Shown: positions 27,929 through 36,927 of the stretch, in pieces | Layout: each line of letters opens with the position of its first letter | How positions within the stretch are numbered: position 1 is the stretch's first letter | From: Zobellia nedashkovskayae | GTDB lineage: Bacteria > Bacteroidota > Bacteroidia > Flavobacteriales > Flavobacteriaceae | DNA length: 64,000 bases | Reading direction: 5' to 3' | Assembly (NCBI RefSeq): GCF_015330125.1 | Contig: NZ_JADDXR010000002.1 | Coordinates: 2,170,001 to 2,234,000 of the forward strand | Translations under genes and position numbers: made by a program | The notes under the pieces: generated by a model | The model's database searches: none | The model's input: only the letters and a program-made list of their open reading frames with translations | What the model was told of the DNA's origin: nothing

Positions 27929-28079
27929 ATAACTTTTACTTGAGTTTATTTGCCTTGCACCAAGAGTGTTTAAGTTACTTATTACTTTCCTTTAAAGATA
28001 ACGGAGATATTAATTGGATAGTGAATAATTTGGCACCTAAGTAGGGTTTAAGAACTAATGAAAAGACAATCTATCATTA

Positions 28080-29726
28080 ATGAAAAATTTGATAATGCTG
28101 AAAAAAATGTATTACCGAAAGGGTAAAGTTAACCAAGGAGCTCTATTTTTTAATCTGTTTTATTTAACACTTCTGTTTGCAAGTTGCCAAACAAAAGTTG
28201 ACGATAAAAAAACGGAACAGCCGCCGAATATCATTTTTATAATGAGCGATGACCATGCGTACCAAGCCATAAGTGCTTACGGTCATGGTTTAAATAATAC
28301 CCCTAATATTGATAGAATTGCAAACGAAGGTGCATTGTTCACCAAAGGATATGTCAACAATTCAATATGTGCACCAAGTAGGGCGGCAATGCTCACCGGT
28401 AAACATAGCCACATGAACGGTAAGGTAGATAATATATTACCTTTTGATTGGAGTCAAGATAATTTTGCCAAACACTTACAAACAGCGGGTTATGAAACTG
28501 CTTTGATAGGTAAAATTCATTTAGATGGTATCCCACAAGGTTTTGATTATTCAAATGTGCTACCAGGGCAAGGTCAATATTATTCACCTGAGTTTATTGA
28601 GAACGGAATCAAAAAAACGTATCAAGGCTATATCACTCAAGTAACCACAGATTTAACCTTAGATTGGTTAGATAAGAAACGAGATGAGAAAAAACCTTTT
28701 ATGGTAATGTACCATCAAAAAGCACCGCACAGAACATGGATGCCAGAAGAAAAGTACTTTACTTTATTTGACGATACTCAATTTACACCACCGGATAATT
28801 TTTTTGATGACTATGAAGGCAGGCCAGCTGCCGCGGACCAAGAAATGGGTATCTACAAAGACATGGATTTGGTGTATGATTTAAAAATGCTCGATAAGGA
28901 AAAAGAAATTAAAACTCCTTATCGTGGAATGTTCCAAAGGCAGTATGACCGAATGACTGATGAACAAAAAAAGGCTTGGGATGCGTATTACGATCCAATC
29001 ATTAAGGATTTTAAATCAAAGAATTTAGAGGGTAAGGATTTAGCGCTTTGGAAATATCAAAGGTATATGCAAGATTACTTACGTACAATTCAATCTGTTG
29101 ATGATGGCGTTGGTGAAGTTTTAGACTATTTGAAGGAAAACGGATTAGAAGAAAATACGATTGTAGTATATACTTCTGATCAAGGTTTTTATTTGGGAGA
29201 GCATGGTTGGTTCGATAAGCGTTTTATGTACGAAGAGTCCTTTAGAACTCCAATTTTAATGAAGTATCCAAAGGAGATAAAAGCAGGTTCAAAAATCAAC
29301 AACTTGATTCAGAATATTGATTTTGCCCCAACATTCTTGGACTATGCAAACGTTGAAATACCGAAAGACATACAAGGAGAATCGTTCCGAAAATTAGTTT
29401 CTGGTGAAGCTTCAGAATGGCGCGATGCTATTTACTATACGTATTATGAATATCCTGCGGAACATAAAGTAAAACGGCATTACGGCATTAGGACAGATAG
29501 GTATAAGCTCATTCATTTCTACTATGATATTGATGTATGGGAATTGTATGATTTAGAACAAGATCCCACAGAAATGAAAAATCTATATGATAACCCTGAA
29601 TATGCATCGGTTCAAGAAAATATGCATAAACAGCTTCAAGATTTACGTAAAAAATATGGGGATAGTGATGAATTGACCCAACAGAATTTAGAGCGGTTTT
29701 TAGATGCGAAGGGAATAGAGAAATGA
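28080..29726 (+). CDS. Family S1 sulfatase, GlcNAc-6-sulfatase-like (S1_11-like), lipoprotein
   Basis: A 548-residue lipoprotein (lipobox LLFASC at about residue 36) that should remove a sulfate ester from a sugar. The formylglycine motif CAPSRAAMLTGK has the modifiable Cys and catalytic Arg; metal ligands are in FIMSDDHAYQ and YTSDQGFYLGEHGWFDKR. The stretch QGFDYSNVLPGQGQYYSPEF is characteristic of the S1_11 group, where N-acetylglucosamine-6-O-sulfatases of Bacteroides belong (from memory, not a search). The usual GKWHL is GKIHL here, keeping Lys and His. It opens the enzyme operon after the terminator. A paralogue lies two genes downstream. Confidence 0.9.
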   Translation: MKNLIMLKKMYYRKGKVNQGALFFNLFYLTLLFASCQTKVDDKKTEQPPNIIFIMSDDHAYQAISAYGHGLNNTPNIDRIANEGALFTKGYVNNSICAPSRAAMLTGKHSHMNGKVDNILPFDWSQDNFAKHLQTAGYETALIGKIHLDGIPQGFDYSNVLPGQGQYYSPEFIENGIKKTYQGYITQVTTDLTLDWLDKKRDEKKPFMVMYHQKAPHRTWMPEEKYFTLFDDTQFTPPDNFFDDYEGRPAAADQEMGIYKDMDLVYDLKMLDKEKEIKTPYRGMFQRQYDRMTDEQKKAWDAYYDPIIKDFKSKNLEGKDLALWKYQRYMQDYLRTIQSVDDGVGEVLDYLKENGLEENTIVVYTSDQGFYLGEHGWFDKRFMYEESFRTPILMKYPKEIKAGSKINNLIQNIDFAPTFLDYANVEIPKDIQGESFRKLVSGEASEWRDAIYYTYYEYPAEHKVKRHYGIRTDRYKLIHFYYDIDVWELYDLEQDPTEMKNLYDNPEYASVQENMHKQLQDLRKKYGDSDELTQQNLERFLDAKGIEK

Positions 29727-29756
29727 GGAAAACGATAAAAGTTGAATCATAAATTA

Positions 29757-31256
29757 ATGAAGTACAAAATCAACTCAAACTATTACAGGCTGTTATTAGC
29801 TATTACACTCTTTGTAGGATGTAAGGCTGAAACCAAAACTGTTGCAAAATCGGATAAGCCTAATATACTTTTTTTATTTACTGATGACCAACGCTATACA
29901 TCCGTTGGTAGTTTAGGAATAGAAGAGGTCTTGACCCCTGCTTTAGATGGTTTAATGGAACAAGGCACCTCGTTTACCAATTCTTATATTTTGGGAGCAC
30001 CCCATGGTGCTGTTTGTTCGCCTAGTAGGGCAATGTTAATGACGGGTCGTCATTATTTTAATCTAGAACCTAATGTATATGCGCAGTTCTCAGTTGCCGA
30101 TAGTTTAAAAGGAGTCTCAAAGCATTTGACCTTTCCAGAATATTTTAAGGCTAACGGATACCATACTTTCGCTACTGGAAAACAACATAACGGCGTGCAA
30201 TGGGTAGAGAAGGGGTTTGATGAAGGTAAATCATTGTATTTAGGAGGAATGACTAAACATTTTGGTACAAAGGTCAAAGACTTCAATAAGGAAAGAGGCT
30301 GGTCTAAACCTTATATCAATGAAGAGAAATTTTCTAGTGAACTTTTTGCTGATGCAGCTATCGATTTCTTAGAAGATGATAAATCTGATAGTCCTTTTTT
30401 AATATACGTAGCCTTTACGGCACCGCATGATCCCAGGACCGCTCCAAAAGAATACCATGCTATGTATTTGGAGGAAGAAACCAAAGTTCCTGAGAATTTT
30501 ATGGAAGGGCACCCTTTTCCCATTGCCGATATGAAAATACGCGATGAAAAGTTAGCTGCTTTTCCAAGAACCAAAAAGGAGGTTAAGAAGCATATATCAG
30601 ATTATCATGCTATGATAACCGCTACAGATACTCAAATTGAAAGAGTATTAGAAGCATTGAAAGCTTCAGGAAAAGCGGATAATACGATTATAGTTTTTTC
30701 TGGCGATAACGGCCTTGCAGTGGGGCAACATGGTTTGTTGGGCAAACAAAGCGTTTATGAACATAGTATAAAAGTTCCATTAATTTTTGTAGGCCCAGGA
30801 ATACCAAAAAATCAAAAAAGAGAGGCGTTCGCGTATCTGCATGATGTATTTCCTACACTTTGCGGATTAGTAGATATTGACATACCAGAATCTATTCAAA
30901 CAGAAAATCTAAGTCCAATTTTATCTGGTGATAAAAAGCAGGTCAGACCATCAATGCTCTATGCTTATAATGCATGGCCTGGTGATAAAAAGCCAACACA
31001 AAGAGGGGCACATCGAGCAGTTCGTAAAGGAGATTATAAACTAATCGTTAGCAGTAAAGATGGTAAAGTTACATATCAGCTTTTCAATATAAAAAACGAC
31101 CCTTGGGAAATGGAAAATCTAATTTCATATCTAGAGTTCAAAAATAAGAAATCTGATTTACTGATTGAACTGAAATCATTAATGAAAAAAACCGGGGATC
31201 CAGCTGATTTAAATGAAGAAATGTTCGGTTTATATAGCTTGGAACAATCAGAGTAA
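29757..31256 (+). CDS. Family S1 sulfatase (choline-sulfatase-like group), lipoprotein
   Basis: About 499 residues from ATG 29757 (a TTG at 29742 in the same frame is less likely). Lipobox LFVGC at about residue 22 predicts a lipoprotein. The formylglycine motif is CSPSRAMLMTGR; metal and catalytic sites are seen in FLFTDDQRY, TGKQHNG and VFSGDNGLAVGQHGLLGKQS. The spacing and the VGQHGLLGKQSVYEHSIKVP block resemble choline/sugar sulfatases that act in exo mode on oligosaccharides. The sulfate position cannot be assigned by eye. It lies 30 bases after the previous sulfatase and 18 before the GH29 gene. Confidence 0.9.
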   Translation: MKYKINSNYYRLLLAITLFVGCKAETKTVAKSDKPNILFLFTDDQRYTSVGSLGIEEVLTPALDGLMEQGTSFTNSYILGAPHGAVCSPSRAMLMTGRHYFNLEPNVYAQFSVADSLKGVSKHLTFPEYFKANGYHTFATGKQHNGVQWVEKGFDEGKSLYLGGMTKHFGTKVKDFNKERGWSKPYINEEKFSSELFADAAIDFLEDDKSDSPFLIYVAFTAPHDPRTAPKEYHAMYLEEETKVPENFMEGHPFPIADMKIRDEKLAAFPRTKKEVKKHISDYHAMITATDTQIERVLEALKASGKADNTIIVFSGDNGLAVGQHGLLGKQSVYEHSIKVPLIFVGPGIPKNQKREAFAYLHDVFPTLCGLVDIDIPESIQTENLSPILSGDKKQVRPSMLYAYNAWPGDKKPTQRGAHRAVRKGDYKLIVSSKDGKVTYQLFNIKNDPWEMENLISYLEFKNKKSDLLIELKSLMKKTGDPADLNEEMFGLYSLEQSE

Positions 31257-31274
31257 TAAGTAGCGAGAAATGGC

Positions 31275-32909
31275 ATGATAATGCAAACGAAATCATTTTT
31301 AAGAAGAGGTATTCTGAGTTTTTTTACGCTTTGTGTATTTTATACACAAGCTCAAGAGGTTAATAAGAATTTAGAATGGGATGAGTTGGCCAAATCTTAT
31401 TCGTGTCCAGAATGGTTCAGGGATGCTAAATTCGGAATTTGGTTTCATTGGGGTCCACAAAGTGTACCTGAGCAAGGTGGGGGATGGTATGCTAGGCATA
31501 TGTACATGAAAGATGTGGGCAAACAGGTGTTTGGTAAAATGGCAAATCCATATCATTTAAAAACATTCGGGCATCCTTCGGTATTCGGTTTTAAAGATAT
31601 TATCAATTCTTGGAAAGCAGAGAATTTTAATGCAGAAGAGCTTATTGATTTTTCCAAGAATAACGGAGCCAAATATATTGTAGCATTAGCCAATCATCAT
31701 GACCATTTTGATTTGTTCAATTCTACATATCACCCATGGAACTCGTTTCAGGTCGGTCCAAAGAAAGATATCATTAAAGAGTTTGCGGATGCCTCTAGAG
31801 CGGCCAATTTAAAATTTGGGGTAACCAGTCATGATAACAGACATTTAGAATGGTGGAAACCGGTTTTTGGGGCAGATGAAAGTGGCGAATATAAAGGAAT
31901 TCCCTACGATGGTAGGCTCACAAAAGAAGATGGAAAAGGCAAATGGTGGGATGGGCTAGATCCAGCAGATTTGTACGGTCCTATTCCTGAAAAAAGAACT
32001 GCTGAGGTAATTGAGGCCATCAAAGAAAACTGGGAAAAACGACATTTAGAATTGGTAAATACGTATAAACCTGACCTTTTGTATTATGATGGAGGTAAAT
32101 TTTCATACGGCGAACACGGTAAAGAAGTAAGCCGAAGGTTATATAACAATAGCCTGTTACAAAATGGAAGTATTGAAGCTGTAATGTTGCTAAAAGGACG
32201 GGTTCCCGGAACGGTTAACGAAGTGGAAAGTGGTGGAAGTAATACCTTAAGAAAAGAGCCGTGGCAATCTGAAATTACTTTCACCGATTGGTTCTATAAA
32301 AAAGATAGACACCTTACCCATAATGCAAGAACCATTTTAGAAATGTTGATAGATGCAGTAAGTAAAAATGGAAATCTCCTTTTAAACATAGAATTACATC
32401 CTGATGGAACCATCCCTAGTGAACAAAGAGTGATTATAGATATTGTGGGAGATTGGTTAAAAACTAACGGAGAAGCCATTTACGAAACTAGACCATGGAA
32501 CGTGTATGGAGACGGTGTTAGTGTAAGAGGAGGCAGCTCACTTATAGCAAACGGTGAGATAAGAAATGTTGATGAGAATGCGGCAACCATGAAGCATAAA
32601 GGGGAACATTACAACCAAAGAACAACGGCTTCCCCCGAGTATGCTAATGATGAAGTACGTTTTACTACCAACGACAATGTGTTTTACATCATCTCGCTCA
32701 ATCCCAAGGAGGGAAAATTACTAATTCCCACTCTAGGGCTTGGCAAGTCAACAAATCCAGGGAAGTTAAAATCACTGATTCGTCTTGATACCAACACAAA
32801 GGTAGAATTTATGCAATCAGAGGTAGGGGCAATGGTAAATGTATCCGTCATTAATGGTAGAAGTTACCCTATTGTATATAAAGCAGAGTTTAAAAATGTT
32901 ACCTATTAA
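31275..32909 (+). CDS. GH29 alpha-L-fucosidase (first copy)
   Basis: A 544-residue secreted enzyme (signal peptide ending VFYTQAQ) that should hydrolyse terminal alpha-L-fucose with retention. GH29 hallmarks: FGIWFHWGPQSVPEQ near residue 50, ANHHDHFDLFNSTYHPWNSF near 140, and the nucleophile Asp in DLLYYDGGKF near 268. The C-terminal beta domain includes GNLLLNIELHPDGTIP. It has an insert after the HWG motif (YARHMYMKDVGKQVFGKM) that the second GH29 of this locus lacks, so the two copies probably differ in linkage or in tolerance of sulfated fucose. Located between two sulfatase genes. Confidence 0.93.
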   Translation: MIMQTKSFLRRGILSFFTLCVFYTQAQEVNKNLEWDELAKSYSCPEWFRDAKFGIWFHWGPQSVPEQGGGWYARHMYMKDVGKQVFGKMANPYHLKTFGHPSVFGFKDIINSWKAENFNAEELIDFSKNNGAKYIVALANHHDHFDLFNSTYHPWNSFQVGPKKDIIKEFADASRAANLKFGVTSHDNRHLEWWKPVFGADESGEYKGIPYDGRLTKEDGKGKWWDGLDPADLYGPIPEKRTAEVIEAIKENWEKRHLELVNTYKPDLLYYDGGKFSYGEHGKEVSRRLYNNSLLQNGSIEAVMLLKGRVPGTVNEVESGGSNTLRKEPWQSEITFTDWFYKKDRHLTHNARTILEMLIDAVSKNGNLLLNIELHPDGTIPSEQRVIIDIVGDWLKTNGEAIYETRPWNVYGDGVSVRGGSSLIANGEIRNVDENAATMKHKGEHYNQRTTASPEYANDEVRFTTNDNVFYIISLNPKEGKLLIPTLGLGKSTNPGKLKSLIRLDTNTKVEFMQSEVGAMVNVSVINGRSYPIVYKAEFKNVTY

Positions 32910-32934
32910 ACCACAAACCAAAACAGCATACCCT

Positions 32935-34536
32935 ATGAACTATAGACTTGTTATGATAATATTAAAAAAGGCTATTTTTTTGTGTACGATAACACTACTA
33001 ATTTCGTCGTGTAAAGAAGATAAAAAAAGTATAGTGGCGGAAAAAACCCAACCTAATATTCTTTTTATAATGGCCGACGACCATACGTCTCAAGCTTGGG
33101 GGATTTATGGTGGTATTTTAGAAGATTATGTACATACGCCCAACATAAAAAGGTTGGCAAAGGAGGGCACGGTACTTGAAAATTGCTTGGTTTCAAATTC
33201 CATTTGCACTCCTAGTCGAGCAACAATTCTTACCGGGCAGTATAGCCACGTTAATGGCGTGACAACCTTAGGTGCCGGATTGTCTCCTCAATATAACAAC
33301 ATTGCCAAAGAGCTTCAAAAAGGAGGGTATCAAACATCGGTAATTGGTAAATGGCATCTTAAACAAGAGCCTGCAGGTTTTGATTACTATTGTGTGCTTC
33401 CAGGTCAAGGTGAGTATTGGAATCCCGTAATGAAAACCAAAGAAAACTGGGAAGATTACTATGCTGGAGGAAAACAATATGAAGGATTTAGCACAGACTT
33501 AATAGCGGATAAAACTATTGATTGGATAGAGAACAGGGATAAGGATAAACCCTTTATGGCCATGTGCCACTTTAAAGCTACCCACGAACCTTTTGATTAC
33601 CCGGAAAGATTTAGCGATTTAAACAAAGATGTAGATATTCCAGTACCAGCTTCAATTTATGATAAAGGCGCAGAAACTACAGGAAGGTCTTTCAAAGGAC
33701 AGTCTATTGATAATCTAAAAAAACGCTATTTAGAGGCCACGGCAGACCCATCATTGCGAAAAGATTTTATGAATTATCCTGATTTGCCATTTTCGGTAGA
33801 CGGACTATCGAACGATGAAGCACGGTACAAGACCTATCAGAAATACGTTAAAGATTTTATGCGCTGTGGGGCTGCCGCCGATGATAATATTGGTAAGCTT
33901 TTAGATTATCTGGAAGAGTCCGGTCTTGCAGAGAATACAGTGGTCATTTACACTGCGGATCAAGGTTATTTCTTAGGGGAACATGGCTGGTTTGACAAGC
34001 GGTTAATTTTTGAAGAATCTATTCACATGCCTTTCGTAATCAGGTATCCAAAAGAAATAAGGGCTGGAGCAAGAAACAAGGACTTAATAGAGAATGCAGA
34101 TTTCTCGGCACTTTTTGCAGATTATGCCGGTATAGATTATCCGGAAACAATGCAAGGCCGCAGTTTTCGGGAAAATTTAAAGGGCAATACTCCGGATGAT
34201 TGGAGGACGTATGGCTACTACCGGTATTGGGACCATTCCAAAGATCGCCCAGGTCATTTTGGTATTAGGGGCGAACGCTATAAGCTTGCATTTTTCTACG
34301 GAAATGGATTAAAAGTTAACGAGTATACAGCTGAAGAGCAACCTACTCAATATTGGGATTTCTATGATTTGCAAGAAGACCCGAATGAATTGCACAATGC
34401 ATATGAAGATGAAAAATATCAGGATATCATCACAGAGATGAAAACTGAGATTCTAGCTCAAAGGGAAGCATTGGGAGATACAGATAAGGAGAATGCCGAA
34501 GTACTTGAAATTATCAAAGCGTATTGGAATGAATAA
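32935..34536 (+). CDS. Family S1 sulfatase, S1_11-like paralogue, surface lipoprotein
   Basis: About 533 residues from ATG 32935; the frame is open back to 32839, overlapping GH29, but only this start gives a proper lipoprotein signal (LLISSC). The residues after the Cys, KEDKK, resemble the Bacteroidota lipoprotein export signal, so it is likely surface exposed. Formylglycine motif CTPSRATILTGQ, GKWHL, and YTADQGYFLGEHGWFDKR are intact. FDYYCVLPGQGEYWNP mirrors the first sulfatase of the operon, marking them as paralogues, but the substrate-facing segments differ (THEPFDYPERF here, PHRTWMPEEKY there). Probable HexNAc-6-sulfatase or a related exo-activity. Confidence 0.9.
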   Translation: MNYRLVMIILKKAIFLCTITLLISSCKEDKKSIVAEKTQPNILFIMADDHTSQAWGIYGGILEDYVHTPNIKRLAKEGTVLENCLVSNSICTPSRATILTGQYSHVNGVTTLGAGLSPQYNNIAKELQKGGYQTSVIGKWHLKQEPAGFDYYCVLPGQGEYWNPVMKTKENWEDYYAGGKQYEGFSTDLIADKTIDWIENRDKDKPFMAMCHFKATHEPFDYPERFSDLNKDVDIPVPASIYDKGAETTGRSFKGQSIDNLKKRYLEATADPSLRKDFMNYPDLPFSVDGLSNDEARYKTYQKYVKDFMRCGAAADDNIGKLLDYLEESGLAENTVVIYTADQGYFLGEHGWFDKRLIFEESIHMPFVIRYPKEIRAGARNKDLIENADFSALFADYAGIDYPETMQGRSFRENLKGNTPDDWRTYGYYRYWDHSKDRPGHFGIRGERYKLAFFYGNGLKVNEYTAEEQPTQYWDFYDLQEDPNELHNAYEDEKYQDIITEMKTEILAQREALGDTDKENAEVLEIIKAYWNE

Positions 34537-34615
34537 CCGCTAAAAATCTGATTTGAGAATTTTTTATTGGTTTATCCAGAACTTACGAGATACATAGTAG
34601 TAAAAAGAACACTAT

Positions 34616-36910
34616 ATGAAAAGTATAAATAAATTCACCCTTATTTGGGTACTCATTCTTGGTCCTGTACTTCTAAGCGGACAAGAAAATATGCACTTAT
34701 CCTATGATGTGCCTGCCACAGAATGGACCGAAGCTTTGCCAGTTGGTAATGGAAGCCTTGGAGCAATGATTTTTGGTGGTGTGGAGCAAGAACATCTTCA
34801 ATTTAACGAAGAAACGCTTTGGGCAGGAGAACCACATGATTATGCACATAAAGGCGCTGGCGAGCATCTAGCGGAAATAAGAAAATTACTTTCGGAAGGA
34901 AAGCAACTAGAAGCTCAGGATTTAGCTACGAATGAATTTATGAGCGTGCCTATTAAACAGGTTCCTTATCAACCTTTCGGTGATTTATATTTAAATTTTC
35001 CAAACCATAAAAATTTTGAAAACTACAATAGAAAACTGGACTTGTCCAATGCCGTTAGTAGTGTTTCTTATACTGTAGATGGTGTTGATTATGAGAGAAA
35101 AGTCCTTTCTAGTTTCCCTGATCAGTTATTGGCCGTACAAGTTTCATCCAGTAAGTCCAAAGTTTTGAATTTTGAGGTTTGGATGGATGCCTTGCATGAA
35201 GATAAGCAGGTAACTTCTGCAGGTTCATCGCAGACCCTTAAGGTAAAAGTAAAAGACGGGGCATTAAGAGGGGTAGCTACATTCAAGGTACAAACTGATG
35301 GAAAGTTGACAACTATAGAAGGTAAACTAACAATTTCCAAAGCTTCATGGGCTACCATTTACTTGACAGCGGCTACCAATTATGTGAATTACAACGACGT
35401 TACAGGAAACCCGGAAGCCAAAGTAGATGAGGTATTGTCCAAAATTGAAGGAGAGAAATTTAGTAGCATTGAAAAAAATCATATAGAAGATTACCAGTCA
35501 CTTTATAATCGTTTAAAAATAGATTTAGGTGATAATGGGCGGTCCAAAAAGCCAACGAACCAGCGCATCTATGATTTCTGGAAAGACCCCAATGACCCAC
35601 AATTGGTGGCGCTCTATGTGCAGTATGCTAGATATTTGCTAATATCAAGCAGCAGACCGGGTACAAAACCAGCTACCTTACAAGGTATCTGGAACCACAA
35701 ATTAAATCCACCTTGGTTCAGCAGTTATACCACCAATATAAATGTAGAAATGAACTATTGGCCGGCGGAGATGGTTAATCTTAGTGAATGTCACGAACCC
35801 TTATTTGGATTGATAAAAGACCTTTCTGAAACCGGTAAAACCGTAGCAAAAGAACATTACAACGCAGAAGGGTGGATTGCGCACCATAACGTAGATATTT
35901 GGCGTGGAGCTGCACCGGTAAATGCATCTCACCATGGTATCTGGTTAGGAGGAGGAGCATGGTTGAGTTCGCATATTTGGGAGCATTACCTCTTTACCCA
36001 AGATAAAGAATTTCTTAGAGAGTATTTTCCTATTATAAAAGAATCGGCATTGTTCTATTCTCAATTTTTATACGAAGACCCCAAGACAGGATATCTTATC
36101 AGTTCACCATCTAACTCTCCAGAAATAGGAGGTTTGGTAGCAGGCCCCACAATGGACCATCAATTGATAAGAGCTTTGTTCAGAACAGTTATTTCTGCTA
36201 CTGAAATTTTGGAAGAAGACCAAGGTTTTGCAGGAAAGCTATCTGATATGTTACCCAGAATAGCACCTAATAAAATAGGTAAACACGGTCAGTTACAAGA
36301 GTGGATGGAGGACCGTGATGATCCTGAGAACCACCACAGACATGTATCTCATTTATGGGCAGTACACCCTGGAAACGAAATCAATTGGGAAGAAACTCCT
36401 GAATTGATGAAAGCGGCAAAACAATCTTTGGAATATAGAGGCGATAACGGAACAGGATGGAGCTTGGCATGGAAAATCAATTTTTGGTCCAGGTTCAAAG
36501 ATGGTAATAGAGCGTATAGATTAATGCATAAACTTTTGAGTCCTGCAGAAGAGCCTTTACGCGAGACAAGTGGAGGTTCGTATCCTAACCTTTTTGATGC
36601 ACATCCACCATTTCAAATAGACGGAAATTTTGGCGGCACTTCTGGCATTTTAGAAATGCTAGTACAAAGTCAAATGGGAGAAATAGAAATTTTACCTGCC
36701 CTTCCCGATGCATTGCCAAATGGAGAAATATCAGGTCTAGTAGCCCGTGGTGGTTTTGAAATTTCCCTAAAATGGAAAGATTCAGAAATGGAATCCTTAG
36801 AAGTTTTGTCTAAAAACGGGTCTGATTGTAAAATTGAATATAAAGGGAAAACCATAGCCTTCGGGACGGAAGTTGGTAAAAAATATAAGTTTAACAAAGA
36901 GCTAAAATAG
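34616..36910 (+). CDS. GH95 alpha-L-fucosidase (or alpha-L-galactosidase)
   Basis: A 764-residue secreted enzyme with signal peptide ending near LLSGQ. The N-terminal beta domain starts at LSYDVPATEWTEALPVGNGS; the alpha/alpha barrel carries the GH95 residues: the Asn pair in TTNINVEMNYWPAE (about 378), the general acid Glu in SSPSNSPEIGG (about 505) and the DGNFGGTSGILEML block (about 690). GH95 enzymes invert and usually cleave alpha-1,2-fucose; some members prefer L-galactose. Together with two GH29 copies it points to fucosyl groups in more than one linkage. The upstream gap of 79 bases is the largest in the operon. Confidence 0.94.
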   Translation: MKSINKFTLIWVLILGPVLLSGQENMHLSYDVPATEWTEALPVGNGSLGAMIFGGVEQEHLQFNEETLWAGEPHDYAHKGAGEHLAEIRKLLSEGKQLEAQDLATNEFMSVPIKQVPYQPFGDLYLNFPNHKNFENYNRKLDLSNAVSSVSYTVDGVDYERKVLSSFPDQLLAVQVSSSKSKVLNFEVWMDALHEDKQVTSAGSSQTLKVKVKDGALRGVATFKVQTDGKLTTIEGKLTISKASWATIYLTAATNYVNYNDVTGNPEAKVDEVLSKIEGEKFSSIEKNHIEDYQSLYNRLKIDLGDNGRSKKPTNQRIYDFWKDPNDPQLVALYVQYARYLLISSSRPGTKPATLQGIWNHKLNPPWFSSYTTNINVEMNYWPAEMVNLSECHEPLFGLIKDLSETGKTVAKEHYNAEGWIAHHNVDIWRGAAPVNASHHGIWLGGGAWLSSHIWEHYLFTQDKEFLREYFPIIKESALFYSQFLYEDPKTGYLISSPSNSPEIGGLVAGPTMDHQLIRALFRTVISATEILEEDQGFAGKLSDMLPRIAPNKIGKHGQLQEWMEDRDDPENHHRHVSHLWAVHPGNEINWEETPELMKAAKQSLEYRGDNGTGWSLAWKINFWSRFKDGNRAYRLMHKLLSPAEEPLRETSGGSYPNLFDAHPPFQIDGNFGGTSGILEMLVQSQMGEIEILPALPDALPNGEISGLVARGGFEISLKWKDSEMESLEVLSKNGSDCKIEYKGKTIAFGTEVGKKYKFNKELK

Positions 36911-36927
36911 CTTGTAAAAATAAAGAG

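Noticed and set aside
32839-32934. Start of the third sulfatase overlapping the GH29 gene
   Set aside because: The overlap would add a non-signal N-terminus before the lipoprotein signal; ATG at 32935 explains the protein fully.
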